Of a stretch of DNA of 64,000 nt, positions 19,845 through 26,991 are shown piece by piece. Each line of letters begins with the position of its first letter. Positions within the stretch are counted from its first letter, which is position 1. Origin of the DNA: Pseudomonas sp. CC120222-01a (GTDB lineage Bacteria > Pseudomonadota > Gammaproteobacteria > Pseudomonadales > Pseudomonadaceae); contig NZ_QEQQ01000018.1 in NCBI RefSeq assembly GCF_003097235.1, positions 56,530 to 120,529 of the forward strand, written 5' to 3'. The notes beneath the pieces were generated by a model that had not been told where the DNA came from, searched no databases, and saw nothing but the letters and a program-made list of their open reading frames with translations. Made by a program: the position numbers and the translations under genes.

Positions 19845-20245
19845 AGAATCTGCTGACCGGCGTGCTGATTGCCACCGGCCTGCTCGGCTGTGCTGCCGAA
19901 CCTTCGAAGCTGCAGCAGGAACGCAGCTACGTACTGGAGTGGATCGGCGAGCGTCCGCTGATCGACTACAGCCACCTGACCCTGACCCTGGCCAGCGATG
20001 GCCGCGCCTACGGCAATGCCGGCTGCAACCACTGGTTTGCGCCGTATACGCTGGACGGTGAACACCTGAGCTTCGGCAAGGTCGGCAAGACCCGCAAGCT
20101 GTGTGCCCCGGCGTTGATGGAGCAGGAAAAGCGCTTCCTGCAGGCGCTGGAAACGGTGCAGCGCTGGGATGTGTCGCCCGTCGAGCAGATGCGCTTCTGG
20201 CCGGCCGAAGGCAAGCCACTGCGCTTCTGGCCTGAAGAAGGCTGA
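19841..20245 (+). CDS. META/HslJ-type domain lipoprotein
   Basis: 134-aa lipoprotein with a GTG start overlapping the previous stop. The signal MKNLLTGVLIATGLLGCAAEP has lipobox LLGC. The mature part contains WIGERPLIDYSHLTLTL and GRAYGNAGCNHWFAPYTL, the conserved GxxGCN-like core of META (HslJ) domains, and LSFGKVGKTRKLC. META proteins are periplasmic or outer-membrane proteins linked to heat or novobiocin resistance in E. coli; the function here is not established. It ends before the palindromic terminator at 20251 that it shares with the convergent TlpA-like gene. Confidence 0.82.
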   Translation: MKNLLTGVLIATGLLGCAAEPSKLQQERSYVLEWIGERPLIDYSHLTLTLASDGRAYGNAGCNHWFAPYTLDGEHLSFGKVGKTRKLCAPALMEQEKRFLQALETVQRWDVSPVEQMRFWPAEGKPLRFWPEEG

Positions 20246-20250
20246 GAATG

Positions 20251-20274
20251 TTTGGGGCCGCATTGCGGCCCCAA
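20251..20274. terminator. Bidirectional hairpin between convergent genes
   Basis: An 11-bp perfect stem TTTGGGGCCGC/GCGGCCCCAAA with a 2-nt loop, between the stops of the META-domain gene and the TlpA-like gene. No T-run beyond the stem, so termination strength is uncertain. Confidence 0.75.
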
Positions 20275-20279
20275 ATGCA

Positions 20280-20744
20280 TCAGGCGCCTTTGAGCGCCTT
20301 GATCTTGGCTTGCAGCCCTTCCAGGGTCTGTTCGCCCAGCAGTTGCTCGCGCACCTTGCCCTTGTCATCGATGATGTAGGTCACCGGCAGCGCCTCGCTG
20401 CGTGGCAGGTCATAACGCTCGGCCGGGTCCTGCGCCAGCACGGTGAAGCCGATGCCCAAGGCTTCCGCTGCCTGCTTCAGTTCCGGGCCCTGCAGGCCAT
20501 CGAAGTTCACCCCGACCACCTTGATGCCATCAGCCGCCCATTGTTTGGCCGCCTGGTTCAGTTCAGGTACCTCGGTACGGCACGGGCCACACCATTCGGC
20601 CCAGTAATTGAGCACTACCCAGTGCCCGTCGATCTGTTCCGCCTTTACCGTCTTGCCATCTTGGTCCACGCCGTAATCGGCACCGCAACCACCGAGCAAC
20701 AGGCTCGCGGTGATGGCCAGTACTGCTGCCAGACGCCTTGCCAT
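20280..20744 (-). CDS. TlpA-type thioredoxin-like lipoprotein
   Basis: 154-aa periplasmic thiol-disulfide protein. The signal MARRLAAVLAITASLLLGGC has a lipobox ending in Cys20, so it should be membrane-anchored. The thioredoxin active site is NYWAEWCGPCRTEVPELN (WCGPC), and the cis-Pro region is SEALPVTYIIDD. Likely role: reduction of periplasmic disulfides or cytochrome c maturation-type chemistry, as in TlpA/ResA. No cytochrome genes adjoin, so the partner is unknown. It is divergent from arsC with an 85-bp gap. Confidence 0.9.
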   Translation of the reverse strand: MARRLAAVLAITASLLLGGCGADYGVDQDGKTVKAEQIDGHWVVLNYWAEWCGPCRTEVPELNQAAKQWAADGIKVVGVNFDGLQGPELKQAAEALGIGFTVLAQDPAERYDLPRSEALPVTYIIDDKGKVREQLLGEQTLEGLQAKIKALKGA

Positions 20745-20829
20745 GGGTCAATCCTTCTCGAAGTTTCAAGCAAATAGGTCAGTCGCTGCGGTTAGAATAG
20801 CCGCCACACCCAGCTGGATGCGACCCGAC

Positions 20830-21183
20830 ATGACTGACTTGACGCTCTATCATAACCCGCGCTGCTCGAAATCCCGCGGCGCGCTGGAACTGCTTGAACA
20901 ACGCGGCCTGGCACCGACCATCGTGCGCTACCTGGAAACCCCGCCCGACGCCGCCACCCTCAAGGCCCTGCTCGGCAAGCTGGGCATCGCCCCACGCCAG
21001 CTGCTGCGCACCGGCGAAGACGAATACAAGTCCCTTGACCTGGCAAACCCGGCTTTGAGCGACGCGCAACTGATCGACGCGATGGTAAACAACCCCAAGC
21101 TGATCGAACGACCGATCCTGATCGCCGGTGACAAGGCTGTGATCGGCCGCCCGCCGGAGAAGGTGCTGGAGATCCTGCCGTGA
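20830..21183 (+). CDS. arsC: Arsenate reductase ArsC (glutaredoxin-linked type)
   Basis: 117-aa protein of the ArsC/Spx family that reduces arsenate with glutathione and glutaredoxin. The catalytic cysteine is in YHNPRCSKSRGALELL, and the C-terminal active-site region is LIERPILIAGDKAVIGRPPEKV. The ATG at 20830 (MTDLTLYHN) was chosen; an ATG four codons upstream is also possible. It is not in an ars operon: it overlaps the WrbA-like gene by 4 bp (GTGA) and groups with DUF2069, so the physiological substrate could be something other than arsenate. Confidence 0.9.
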   Translation: MTDLTLYHNPRCSKSRGALELLEQRGLAPTIVRYLETPPDAATLKALLGKLGIAPRQLLRTGEDEYKSLDLANPALSDAQLIDAMVNNPKLIERPILIAGDKAVIGRPPEKVLEILP

Positions 21184-21785
21184 GTGCGCCTTACATCCTG
21201 GTGCTGTATTACAGCCGTCACGGCTCGACCAGCGAGATGGCCCGGCACATCGCCCGCGGCATCGAGCTGGCCGGCATGGAAGCGCGCCTGCGCACGGTGC
21301 CGGCAATTTCCACCGAGTGCGAAGCGGTGGCCCCGGATATCCCGGCCAGCGGCGCGCTGTACGCCACCCTCGACGACCTGCGCCACTGCGCCGGCCTGGT
21401 GCTGGGCAGCCCGACCCGCTTTGGCAACATGGCCGCACCGCTGAAGTACTTCCTCGATGGCACCAGCAGCCTGTGGCTGGGTGGCGAACTGGTCGGCAAA
21501 CCGGCTGGCGTGTTCACCTCCACCGCCAGCCTGCACGGCGGCCAGGAGACCACCCTGCTGTCGATGATGCTGCCGCTGATGCACCACGGCATGCTGGTGA
21601 TGGGCCTGCCTTACAGTGAATCGGCACTGCTGGAGACCCGTGGTGGCGGCACCCCTTACGGCGCCAGCCACCATGCCGGTGCCGATGGCAAGCGTGAGCT
21701 GGACCAACACGAGATCGCTTTGTGCCGCGCCCTTGGCCAACGCCTGGCGACCACGGCCAAGGCCCTGGAGGCCGCGCGTGGCTAA
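21180..21785 (+). CDS. wrbA: NAD(P)H:quinone oxidoreductase, WrbA family
   Basis: 201-aa flavodoxin-fold FMN enzyme that reduces quinones by two electrons. The FMN phosphate loop is YYSRHGSTSEMARHIARG and the isoalloxazine-binding loop is GSPTRFGNMAAPLKYFLD; STASLHGGQETTLLSM is the third FMN contact region typical of WrbA. The GTG start overlaps the arsC stop. The C-terminus overlaps the DUF2069 gene by 8 bp. The three genes form a tightly packed operon. Confidence 0.9.
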   Translation: MSAPYILVLYYSRHGSTSEMARHIARGIELAGMEARLRTVPAISTECEAVAPDIPASGALYATLDDLRHCAGLVLGSPTRFGNMAAPLKYFLDGTSSLWLGGELVGKPAGVFTSTASLHGGQETTLLSMMLPLMHHGMLVMGLPYSESALLETRGGGTPYGASHHAGADGKRELDQHEIALCRALGQRLATTAKALEAARG

Positions 21786-22191
21786 AAAGCCCAAGGTATT
21801 GCCACCACTCGAATGGCTGGCACCGCGCCTGCGCCTGACGCGGGCGCTGAGCCTGGCGTTCTTCTTTGGCCTGATCGCACTGCTGGTGGTGAACAACCTG
21901 TGGTTCGCCAACCTGCATGGGGCGCGGGTCGAGGTGATCCTGGCGATCGAGTTGGTGCCACTGCTGTTGCTGCTGCCGGGCATGCTGATGGGCAGTGCCC
22001 GGGCGCATGCCTGGACCTGCTTCGTGGTGAATATCTATTTCATCAAGGGCGTGCTGGCGGCGTTCGACCCGGCGCGTGCAGTGTTTGGCTGGGTGGAAGT
22101 GCTGGTGAGCCTGGGGTTGTTCATTGCCGGGCTGCTGTATGTGCGCTGGAAATTCCAGTTCGAGCGGCGCATGGCGGGCGAAGGCAGCTAG
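21778..22191 (+). CDS. DUF2069 integral membrane protein
   Basis: 137-aa membrane protein with a GTG start inside the wrbA 3' end. After a basic N-terminus (AKKPKVLPPLEW) it shows four hydrophobic segments, about residues 22-42, 52-70, 78-98 and 105-125, ending in a charged cytoplasmic tail (RWKFQFERRMAGEGS). Family DUF2069, function unknown. It is the last gene of the arsC-wrbA operon and is followed at once by a REP pair that may serve as its 3' hairpin. Confidence 0.82.
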   Translation: MAKKPKVLPPLEWLAPRLRLTRALSLAFFFGLIALLVVNNLWFANLHGARVEVILAIELVPLLLLLPGMLMGSARAHAWTCFVVNIYFIKGVLAAFDPARAVFGWVEVLVSLGLFIAGLLYVRWKFQFERRMAGEGS

Positions 22192-22192
22192 C

Positions 22193-22264
22193 TTCTTCGC
22201 GGGCAAGCCCGCTCCCACAGAGACAGCGCTGACCCTGTGGGAGCGGGCTTGCCCGCGAAGAGGG
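22193..22264. repeat. Inverted pair of class-1 REP elements
   Basis: CTTCTTCGCGGGCAAGCCCG and its mirror CGGGCTTGCCCGCGAAGAGG form near-perfect 32-bp inverted arms separated by about 10 bp, in the gap between the convergent DUF2069 and Tag-like genes. Possible junction of two chromosomal blocks (see findings). Confidence 0.92.
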
Positions 22265-22275
22265 CTACACAGCAC

Positions 22276-22947
22276 TCAATGGTTGACGGTATGCGCCAGC
22301 ATTACTGACAACTGGCACAGCGGTCGCCCGCTCTCTGCGTGCCATTGATTGAACGCTTGCTGCACCAGGGCCAGGTCGCGCTGGCTGGTCGGCTGCTTGT
22401 CGATCACCTTCTGCGCAATCAACGCCGCTGCCATGTCTTCAGTGGGGATGAAGGTGTCCTTGCCGACCATGCGCAGGAAGCGCGGTGCCGACAACCCGCC
22501 CAGCTGGTTGCCGTGCTTGGCCAGGTACTTCCACAGCCCGACGATGTCAGTCTCCGGCCAGTCGGCAATGAACGCTCCGAAGCTGCCCTTCTCCTTCGCC
22601 ACGTCGAGGATCATCTGCGCATTGCGCGGCACGCTCTTGAGCTTGCCCAGATGGCGGATGATGCGCTCGTCGTGCATCAGCCGCTCCAGGTGCTCGGCGC
22701 CCATCAGCACCACCTTTTCCGGGTCGAAGCCGAAGAACACCTGCTCGAACGCAGGCCACTTGGCATCCACCAGGCTGTGCTTGAGCCCGGCGCGGAACAC
22801 GCGCAGGGCCAGGGTCGACAGGTAGCGGTCGTCAGCGATGTCGCGCAGCTGCGCCGGTGTGCGCGGCTGCGGCAGGAAGGCCTCCAGCGCCTCGGCCGAG
22901 CCGAAGCGGTTCAGGCAGTATTCATGCAGCCACTGATAATCGCGCAT
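22276..22947 (-). CDS. DNA-3-methyladenine glycosylase I-like protein
   Basis: 223-aa protein related to Tag, the base-excision enzyme that removes 3-methyladenine. The segments FRAGLKHSLVDAKWPAF, FFGFDPEKVVLM and DERIIRHLGKLKSVPRNA align by eye with the helical core of Tag. The zinc-binding cysteines that flank E. coli Tag are absent from both termini, so this is a divergent member and activity is not certain. It starts 4 bp after the ttcA stop on the same strand, suggesting cotranscription. Confidence 0.8.
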   Translation of the reverse strand: MRDYQWLHEYCLNRFGSAEALEAFLPQPRTPAQLRDIADDRYLSTLALRVFRAGLKHSLVDAKWPAFEQVFFGFDPEKVVLMGAEHLERLMHDERIIRHLGKLKSVPRNAQMILDVAKEKGSFGAFIADWPETDIVGLWKYLAKHGNQLGGLSAPRFLRMVGKDTFIPTEDMAAALIAQKVIDKQPTSQRDLALVQQAFNQWHAESGRPLCQLSVMLAHTVNH

Positions 22948-22951
22948 GGCC

Positions 22952-23776
22952 TCAGATGTTCACCACGTCGAGGAAACGCGGAGTGGCGTTCTCGTCGATC
23001 TTCAGGCTGGTGAAGTCGAACAGGTTGCGGTCGGCCAGCTGCGACGGTGCCACGTTCTGCATGGCGCGGAAGATGCTCTCGGTACGGCCCGGGTGCTTGC
23101 GCTCCCACTCCACCAGCATGTCCTTGACCACCTGGCGCTGCAGGTTCTCTTGCGAGCCGCAGAGGTTGCACGGGATGATCGGGAATTCCTTCATGTCCGA
23201 GTAGGCCTGGATGTCCTTCTCGCTGCAGTAGGCCAGCGGGCGGATCACCACGTTGCGGCCGTCGTCGGCGCGCAGTTTCGGCGGCATGCCCTTGAGCGCG
23301 CCGTTGAAGAACATGTTGAGGAAGAAGGTTTCGACGATGTCGTCGCGGTGGTGCCCCAGGGCCATCTTGGTCGCACCGATTTCATCGGCGAAGGTGTACA
23401 GGGTGCCACGGCGCAGGCGCGAGCACAGCGAGCAGGTGGTCTTGCCCTCGGGCACCAGCTCCTTGACCACCGAGTAGGTGTCCTTCTCGACGATGTGGTA
23501 CTCGACGCCCAGCTCCTTGAGATAGGCCGGCAGCACATGTTCCGGGAAGCCCGGCTGCTTCTGGTCCATGTTCACCGCGACGATCTCGAACTTGATCGGT
23601 GCCACCTTCTGCAGGTGCAACAGAACGTCGAGCATGGTGTAGCTGTCCTTGCCGCCAGACAGGCAGACCATGACCTTGTCGCCATCTTCGATCATGTTGT
23701 AGTCGGTGATGGCTTCGCCAGCGAGACGACGCAGGCGTTTTTGCAGTTTGTTCTGGTTGACCGAGAGGGTGCCCAT
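22952..23776 (-). CDS. ttcA: tRNA 2-thiocytidine synthase TtcA
   Basis: Thiolates cytidine-32 of certain tRNAs using ATP and a [4Fe-4S] cluster. The start at 23776 (MGTLSVNQNKLQKRLRRL) gives 274 aa. The PP-loop ATP pyrophosphatase motif is VCLSGGKDSYTMLDVLL; cluster cysteines are in CSLCSRLRRGTLY and CNLCGSQENLQR. It is complete and ordinary, and upstream of the Tag-like gene. A further in-frame ATG nine codons upstream was rejected because family members start at MGTLS or a similar point. Confidence 0.95.
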   Translation of the reverse strand: MGTLSVNQNKLQKRLRRLAGEAITDYNMIEDGDKVMVCLSGGKDSYTMLDVLLHLQKVAPIKFEIVAVNMDQKQPGFPEHVLPAYLKELGVEYHIVEKDTYSVVKELVPEGKTTCSLCSRLRRGTLYTFADEIGATKMALGHHRDDIVETFFLNMFFNGALKGMPPKLRADDGRNVVIRPLAYCSEKDIQAYSDMKEFPIIPCNLCGSQENLQRQVVKDMLVEWERKHPGRTESIFRAMQNVAPSQLADRNLFDFTSLKIDENATPRFLDVVNI

Positions 23777-24039
23777 AGCGCTTGGATCCGCGAGGTGTGA
23801 CAAAAGCCGGCTATTTTACGCACAAACCACGCGCACCTGTAGGGATTCCGATAAAGACTTCAAGGGAATCAACAACGGCCCTGACAGCGCAATTTGCTCT
23901 AAAAAGCACGGTTTGTGCAGGGATTGGCTTCCTATACTGCGACATAAGGCCACATTACCGTTCTGCTTCGGTGTCCTGGCCTCGGGCCGCTTGCGCTCCA
24001 TGTGGGGGGCGATTGGCAACATTGAGAGGAGTGACCGGC

Positions 24040-24639
24040 ATGATTCATCACGTTGTGGGGCTGTTTACCCATCCCGACCAGGAATGGCGGGAGATTCGTG
24101 GCGAAGAAGAAAGCATCAGCCACATGTACCTGACTCATACCCTCATCCTGGCGGCGATTCCCGCCATTTCGGCCTTTATCGGCACAACCCAGGTGGGCTG
24201 GGTGATCGGCGGCCGACCGGCGGTGATGCTGACCATGGACAGCGCGATCTGGATGAGCATCATGTCCTACGTGGCGATGCTCGCCGGGGTTGCGGTGATG
24301 GGTGCCTTCATCCACTGGATGGCCCGCACCTACGACGCCAACCCGTCCATGGCGCAATGCATCGCCTTTGCCACCTACACCGCCACCCCGCTGTTCCTTG
24401 GCGGCCTGGCGGCGCTCTATCCGCACCTGTGGCTGGGCATGCTGGTGGGGACCGCTGCCATTTGCTACACCGTGTACCTGCTGTATGTCGGCTTGCCGAC
24501 GTTCATGAACATACCGTCAGATGAAGGCTTCCTGTTCTCCAGTTCGGTGCTGGCAGTGGGCCTCGTGGTGCTGGTGGCGATCATGGCAGCAACCGTGATC
24601 ATCTGGGGTTTGGGCGTGGGGCCCGTGTACACCAACTAG
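24040..24639 (+). CDS. Yip1-family membrane protein
   Basis: 199-aa inner-membrane protein beginning MIHHVVGLFTHPDQEWREI with a GAGAGGAG ribosome site. It has five hydrophobic segments at roughly 35-55, 68-95, 110-130, 137-160 and 170-193, with the soluble N-terminal piece carrying HPDQEWREIRGEE as in bacterial YIP1/YckC-like proteins. Function in bacteria is unknown. It stands alone between ttcA (divergent, 263-bp gap) and a rho-independent terminator. Confidence 0.82.
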   Translation: MIHHVVGLFTHPDQEWREIRGEEESISHMYLTHTLILAAIPAISAFIGTTQVGWVIGGRPAVMLTMDSAIWMSIMSYVAMLAGVAVMGAFIHWMARTYDANPSMAQCIAFATYTATPLFLGGLAALYPHLWLGMLVGTAAICYTVYLLYVGLPTFMNIPSDEGFLFSSSVLAVGLVVLVAIMAATVIIWGLGVGPVYTN

Positions 24640-24671
24640 ATCAGATCCAGCCAACATAGGGCATCAAGCCG

Positions 24672-24694
24672 AGGGCCGCCGCAAGGCGGCCTTT
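24672..24694 (+). terminator. Rho-independent terminator after Yip1-family gene
   Basis: Stem AGGGCCGCC/GGCGGCCTT with loop GCAA, ending in TTTGT, 33 bp after the stop codon. Confidence 0.82.
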
Positions 24695-24770
24695 GTCTGT
24701 GTGCTGACCAGTGGCTCGGCAACCGCGACAGGCATCCGGCATAATGCCCGGTCAGGAGAACCACCCCGCC

Positions 24771-25265
24771 ATGCCCGAGCTGCTCAAACAACGCGTCGAA
24801 ACCTGTTACCAGCAAGCCGAAGCCTTCTTCAAACGCCCCTTCCCGCGCCCGGAAGTCAGCTTCAAGCTGCGCGGCCAGAAGGCCGGTGTCGCCCACCTGC
24901 ACGAAAACCTGCTGCGCTTCAACTTGCAACTGTATCGCGAGAACCAGGACGACTTCCTGCGCCAGACCGTGGCCCATGAAGTGGCGCACCTGGTGGCCCA
25001 CCAGCTGTTTGGTGACCGCATTCAGGCCCATGGTGAGGAGTGGCAGCTGATCATGCGCGGGGTGTATGAGCTGCCGCCAAATCGCTGCCACAACTATGCA
25101 GTACAGCGGCGGGTGGTGACCCGTTACATCTACCGCTGCCCATGCCCGGAGGGTGATTTCCCGTTTACCGCGCAGCGGCACAAGCTGGTGCGCCAGGGGC
25201 GGCGCTATCTGTGCCGGCGCTGCCGGGGGATATTGGTATACAGCGGCGAAACCCGCGTCGAATAG
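24771..25265 (+). CDS. sprT: SprT family zinc metallopeptidase-like protein
   Basis: 164-aa cytoplasmic protein. The HExxH zinc motif is VAHEVAHLVAHQ, the third ligand is probably His in QAHGEEW, and the C-terminal zinc ribbon cysteines are in YRCPCPEGD and LCRRCRG. SprT resembles the DNA-protein crosslink protease SPRTN fold; its bacterial role is not settled. Start chosen at 24771 (MPELLKQRVE). The gene ends just before a strong terminator and is convergent with dctA. Confidence 0.92.
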   Translation: MPELLKQRVETCYQQAEAFFKRPFPRPEVSFKLRGQKAGVAHLHENLLRFNLQLYRENQDDFLRQTVAHEVAHLVAHQLFGDRIQAHGEEWQLIMRGVYELPPNRCHNYAVQRRVVTRYIYRCPCPEGDFPFTAQRHKLVRQGRRYLCRRCRGILVYSGETRVE

Positions 25266-25275
25266 CCAGGCACAA

Positions 25276-25306
25276 GAAAGGCGACCCAAGGGTCGCCTTC
25301 TTTTTT
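25276..25306. terminator. Rho-independent terminator between sprT and dctA
   Basis: A 10-bp stem AAGGCGACCC/GGGTCGCCTT with a 2-nt loop, then CTTTTTT on the plus strand; an A-rich run on the left lets it serve dctA from the other strand too. Confidence 0.93.
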
Positions 25307-25318
25307 ACCGCATCGAGA

Positions 25319-26641
25319 TCAACGTACCGGGGTTTCTGCAACGCCCAGGTCATCGGTCGGTACCGACAACTCCAGCGGCGCGCCACCGGAAGCCAGCTCG
25401 GAGGCCAGCTTGTCGTCATCCATCTCTTTCACCCACTTGGCCACGACCACGGTGGCCACGGCGTTGCCGACCAGGTTGGTCAAGGCGCGAGCTTCGGACA
25501 TGAAGCGGTCGATGCCGAGGATCAGCGCCAGGCCGGCAACCGGCAGGTGGCCGACGGCCGACAGGGTGGCAGCCAGCACGATGAAGCCCGAACCGGTCAC
25601 GCCGGCAGCACCTTTGGACGCGACCAGCAGCACCAGCAGCAGGGTGATCTGGTGGGTGATGTCCATGTGGGTGTCGGTGGCCTGGGCGATGAACACCGCA
25701 GCCATGGTCAGGTAGATCGAGGTACCGTCAAGGTTGAACGAGTAGCCGGTCGGGATCACCAGGCCGACGACCGACTTCTTGGCACCCAGGCGCTCCATCT
25801 TGGCCAGCATGCGTGGCAGGGCCGATTCCGAGGAGGAAGTGCCCAGCACGATCATCAGCTCTTCACGGATGTAGCGGATCAGCTTGAGGACACTGAAGCC
25901 GTGGGCGCGGCAGATACCGCCCAGCACCACCAGCACGAACAGCAGGCAGGTGATGTAGAAGCAGGCCATCAGGTAGCCCAGCTGCACCAGCGAACCCACG
26001 CCGTACTGGCCGATGGTGAAGGCCATGGCGCCGAAGGCACCGACCGGAGCCAGCTTCATGATCATGTTGATGATGTTGAACATGACGTGGGCGAAGCGAT
26101 CGATCAGGTCCAGCACCGGCTTGCCGTAGCTGCCCAGGCGGTGCAGGGCGAAGCCGAAGATCACCGAGAACATCAGCACTTGCAGGATATCGCCGTTGGC
26201 GAAGGCACCCACCACGGTGTTGGGGATGATGTTGAGCAGGAAGCCGACGGTGGTCTGCTGCGCGCCGGCGGCGGCGTAGGCGGCCACGCTGCTGGCGTTC
26301 AGGGTGCTGACGTCGATGTGCATGCCTGCGCCCGGCTGGACCACGTTGACGACAACGAGGCCGATGATCAGGGCGATGGTGGAGACGATTTCAAAGTACA
26401 GCAGCGCGTAGCCGCCAGTCTTGCCGACCGACTTCATGCTCTGCATGCCGGCGATGCCGCTGACCACGGTACAGAAGATGATGGGCGCGATGACCATCTT
26501 GATCAGTTTGACGAAACCATCACCCAAGGGCTTAAGGGCGACGCCGGTTTCGGGGTAGAAGTGGCCGAGCAGGATGCCGATGGTGATGGCGACCAACACC
26601 TGGACATACAGGGATTTGTACAGCGGCTGACGTGTCGTCAT
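25319..26641 (-). CDS. dctA: C4-dicarboxylate:cation symporter DctA
   Basis: 440-aa inner-membrane transporter of the DAACS (glutamate/aspartate/dicarboxylate) family, importing succinate, fumarate and malate with cations. Signature segments: PIIFCTVVSGIAGM, the re-entrant serine-rich loop GTSSSESALPRML, and SFNLDGTSIYLTMAAVFIAQ followed by the second hairpin SKGAAGVTGSGFIVLAATL and FMSEARALTNLVGNAVATVV. N- and C-termini are cytoplasmic and charged. A near-consensus sigma-54 promoter and palindromic upstream elements precede it (see those entries), fitting control by a DctB/DctD system; the dctBD genes are not in the window. Confidence 0.95.
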   Translation of the reverse strand: MTTRQPLYKSLYVQVLVAITIGILLGHFYPETGVALKPLGDGFVKLIKMVIAPIIFCTVVSGIAGMQSMKSVGKTGGYALLYFEIVSTIALIIGLVVVNVVQPGAGMHIDVSTLNASSVAAYAAAGAQQTTVGFLLNIIPNTVVGAFANGDILQVLMFSVIFGFALHRLGSYGKPVLDLIDRFAHVMFNIINMIMKLAPVGAFGAMAFTIGQYGVGSLVQLGYLMACFYITCLLFVLVVLGGICRAHGFSVLKLIRYIREELMIVLGTSSSESALPRMLAKMERLGAKKSVVGLVIPTGYSFNLDGTSIYLTMAAVFIAQATDTHMDITHQITLLLVLLVASKGAAGVTGSGFIVLAATLSAVGHLPVAGLALILGIDRFMSEARALTNLVGNAVATVVVAKWVKEMDDDKLASELASGGAPLELSVPTDDLGVAETPVR

Positions 26642-26775
26642 GGCTCATTTTTCCTCAAGTGTGCCGGCTTCACCCTTCCCAGGGTGTGCAAGCACCTGAA
26701 TCGCTAACCCTCCTGCACCTGGAGGGATTTGTCGTTGTGTTCGAGCTGCCTGGGCAGGCCTCTGCCAGTGAGATA

Positions 26776-26790
26776 GCAAGGGCGATGCCA
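26776..26790 (-). promoter_or_regulatory. Sigma-54 (RpoN) promoter of dctA
   Basis: Read on the minus strand: TGGCATCGCCCTTGC. This keeps the GG and GC doublets exactly 10 nt apart and differs from the consensus TGGCAC-N5-TTGC at one position. The start of transcription would be near 26765, about 123 nt before the dctA ATG. Confidence 0.85.
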
Positions 26791-26869
26791 AAATGCCCAT
26801 CTTGGGTGCAGCACTAATGATTACGGGCTGTAAATGCCCATCGACGGGGCGAATTTTCTGAGGAAAGGT

Positions 26870-26924
26870 GGCGGATTTCCGCCCGGTGGCGGGAAATGTA
26901 CAGGGGATATGGCGGGAATCCGCC
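26870..26924. promoter_or_regulatory. Two palindromes, candidate enhancer-binding sites upstream of dctA
   Basis: GGCGGATTTCCGCC (26870-26883) and GGCGGGAATCCGCC (26911-26924) share the half-site GGCGG and lie about 105-160 bp upstream of the predicted sigma-54 start, where an activator such as DctD would bind. The 41-bp offset puts the two on about the same helix face. The rest of the 350-bp dctA-phoQ gap shows nothing else except a hairpin repeat. Confidence 0.6.
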
Positions 26925-26937
26925 CGAGCAGGTACTG

Positions 26938-26985
26938 CCTGTGCCGGCCCCTTCGCGGCTAAAGCCGCGAAATGGCCGGCACAGC
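26938..26985. repeat. Class-2 hairpin repeat
   Basis: TGTGCCGGCCCCTTCGCGGC pairs with GCCGCGAAATGGCCGGCACA around a TAAA-type loop, immediately after the phoQ stop. Similar copies are at 29036 and 52931. Confidence 0.85.
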
Positions 26986-26991
26986 AAACCA

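Noticed and set aside
20830..21183. Arsenic resistance operon
   Set aside because: Only arsC is present, without arsR, arsB or arsH; the gene belongs to an arsC-wrbA-DUF2069 housekeeping operon.
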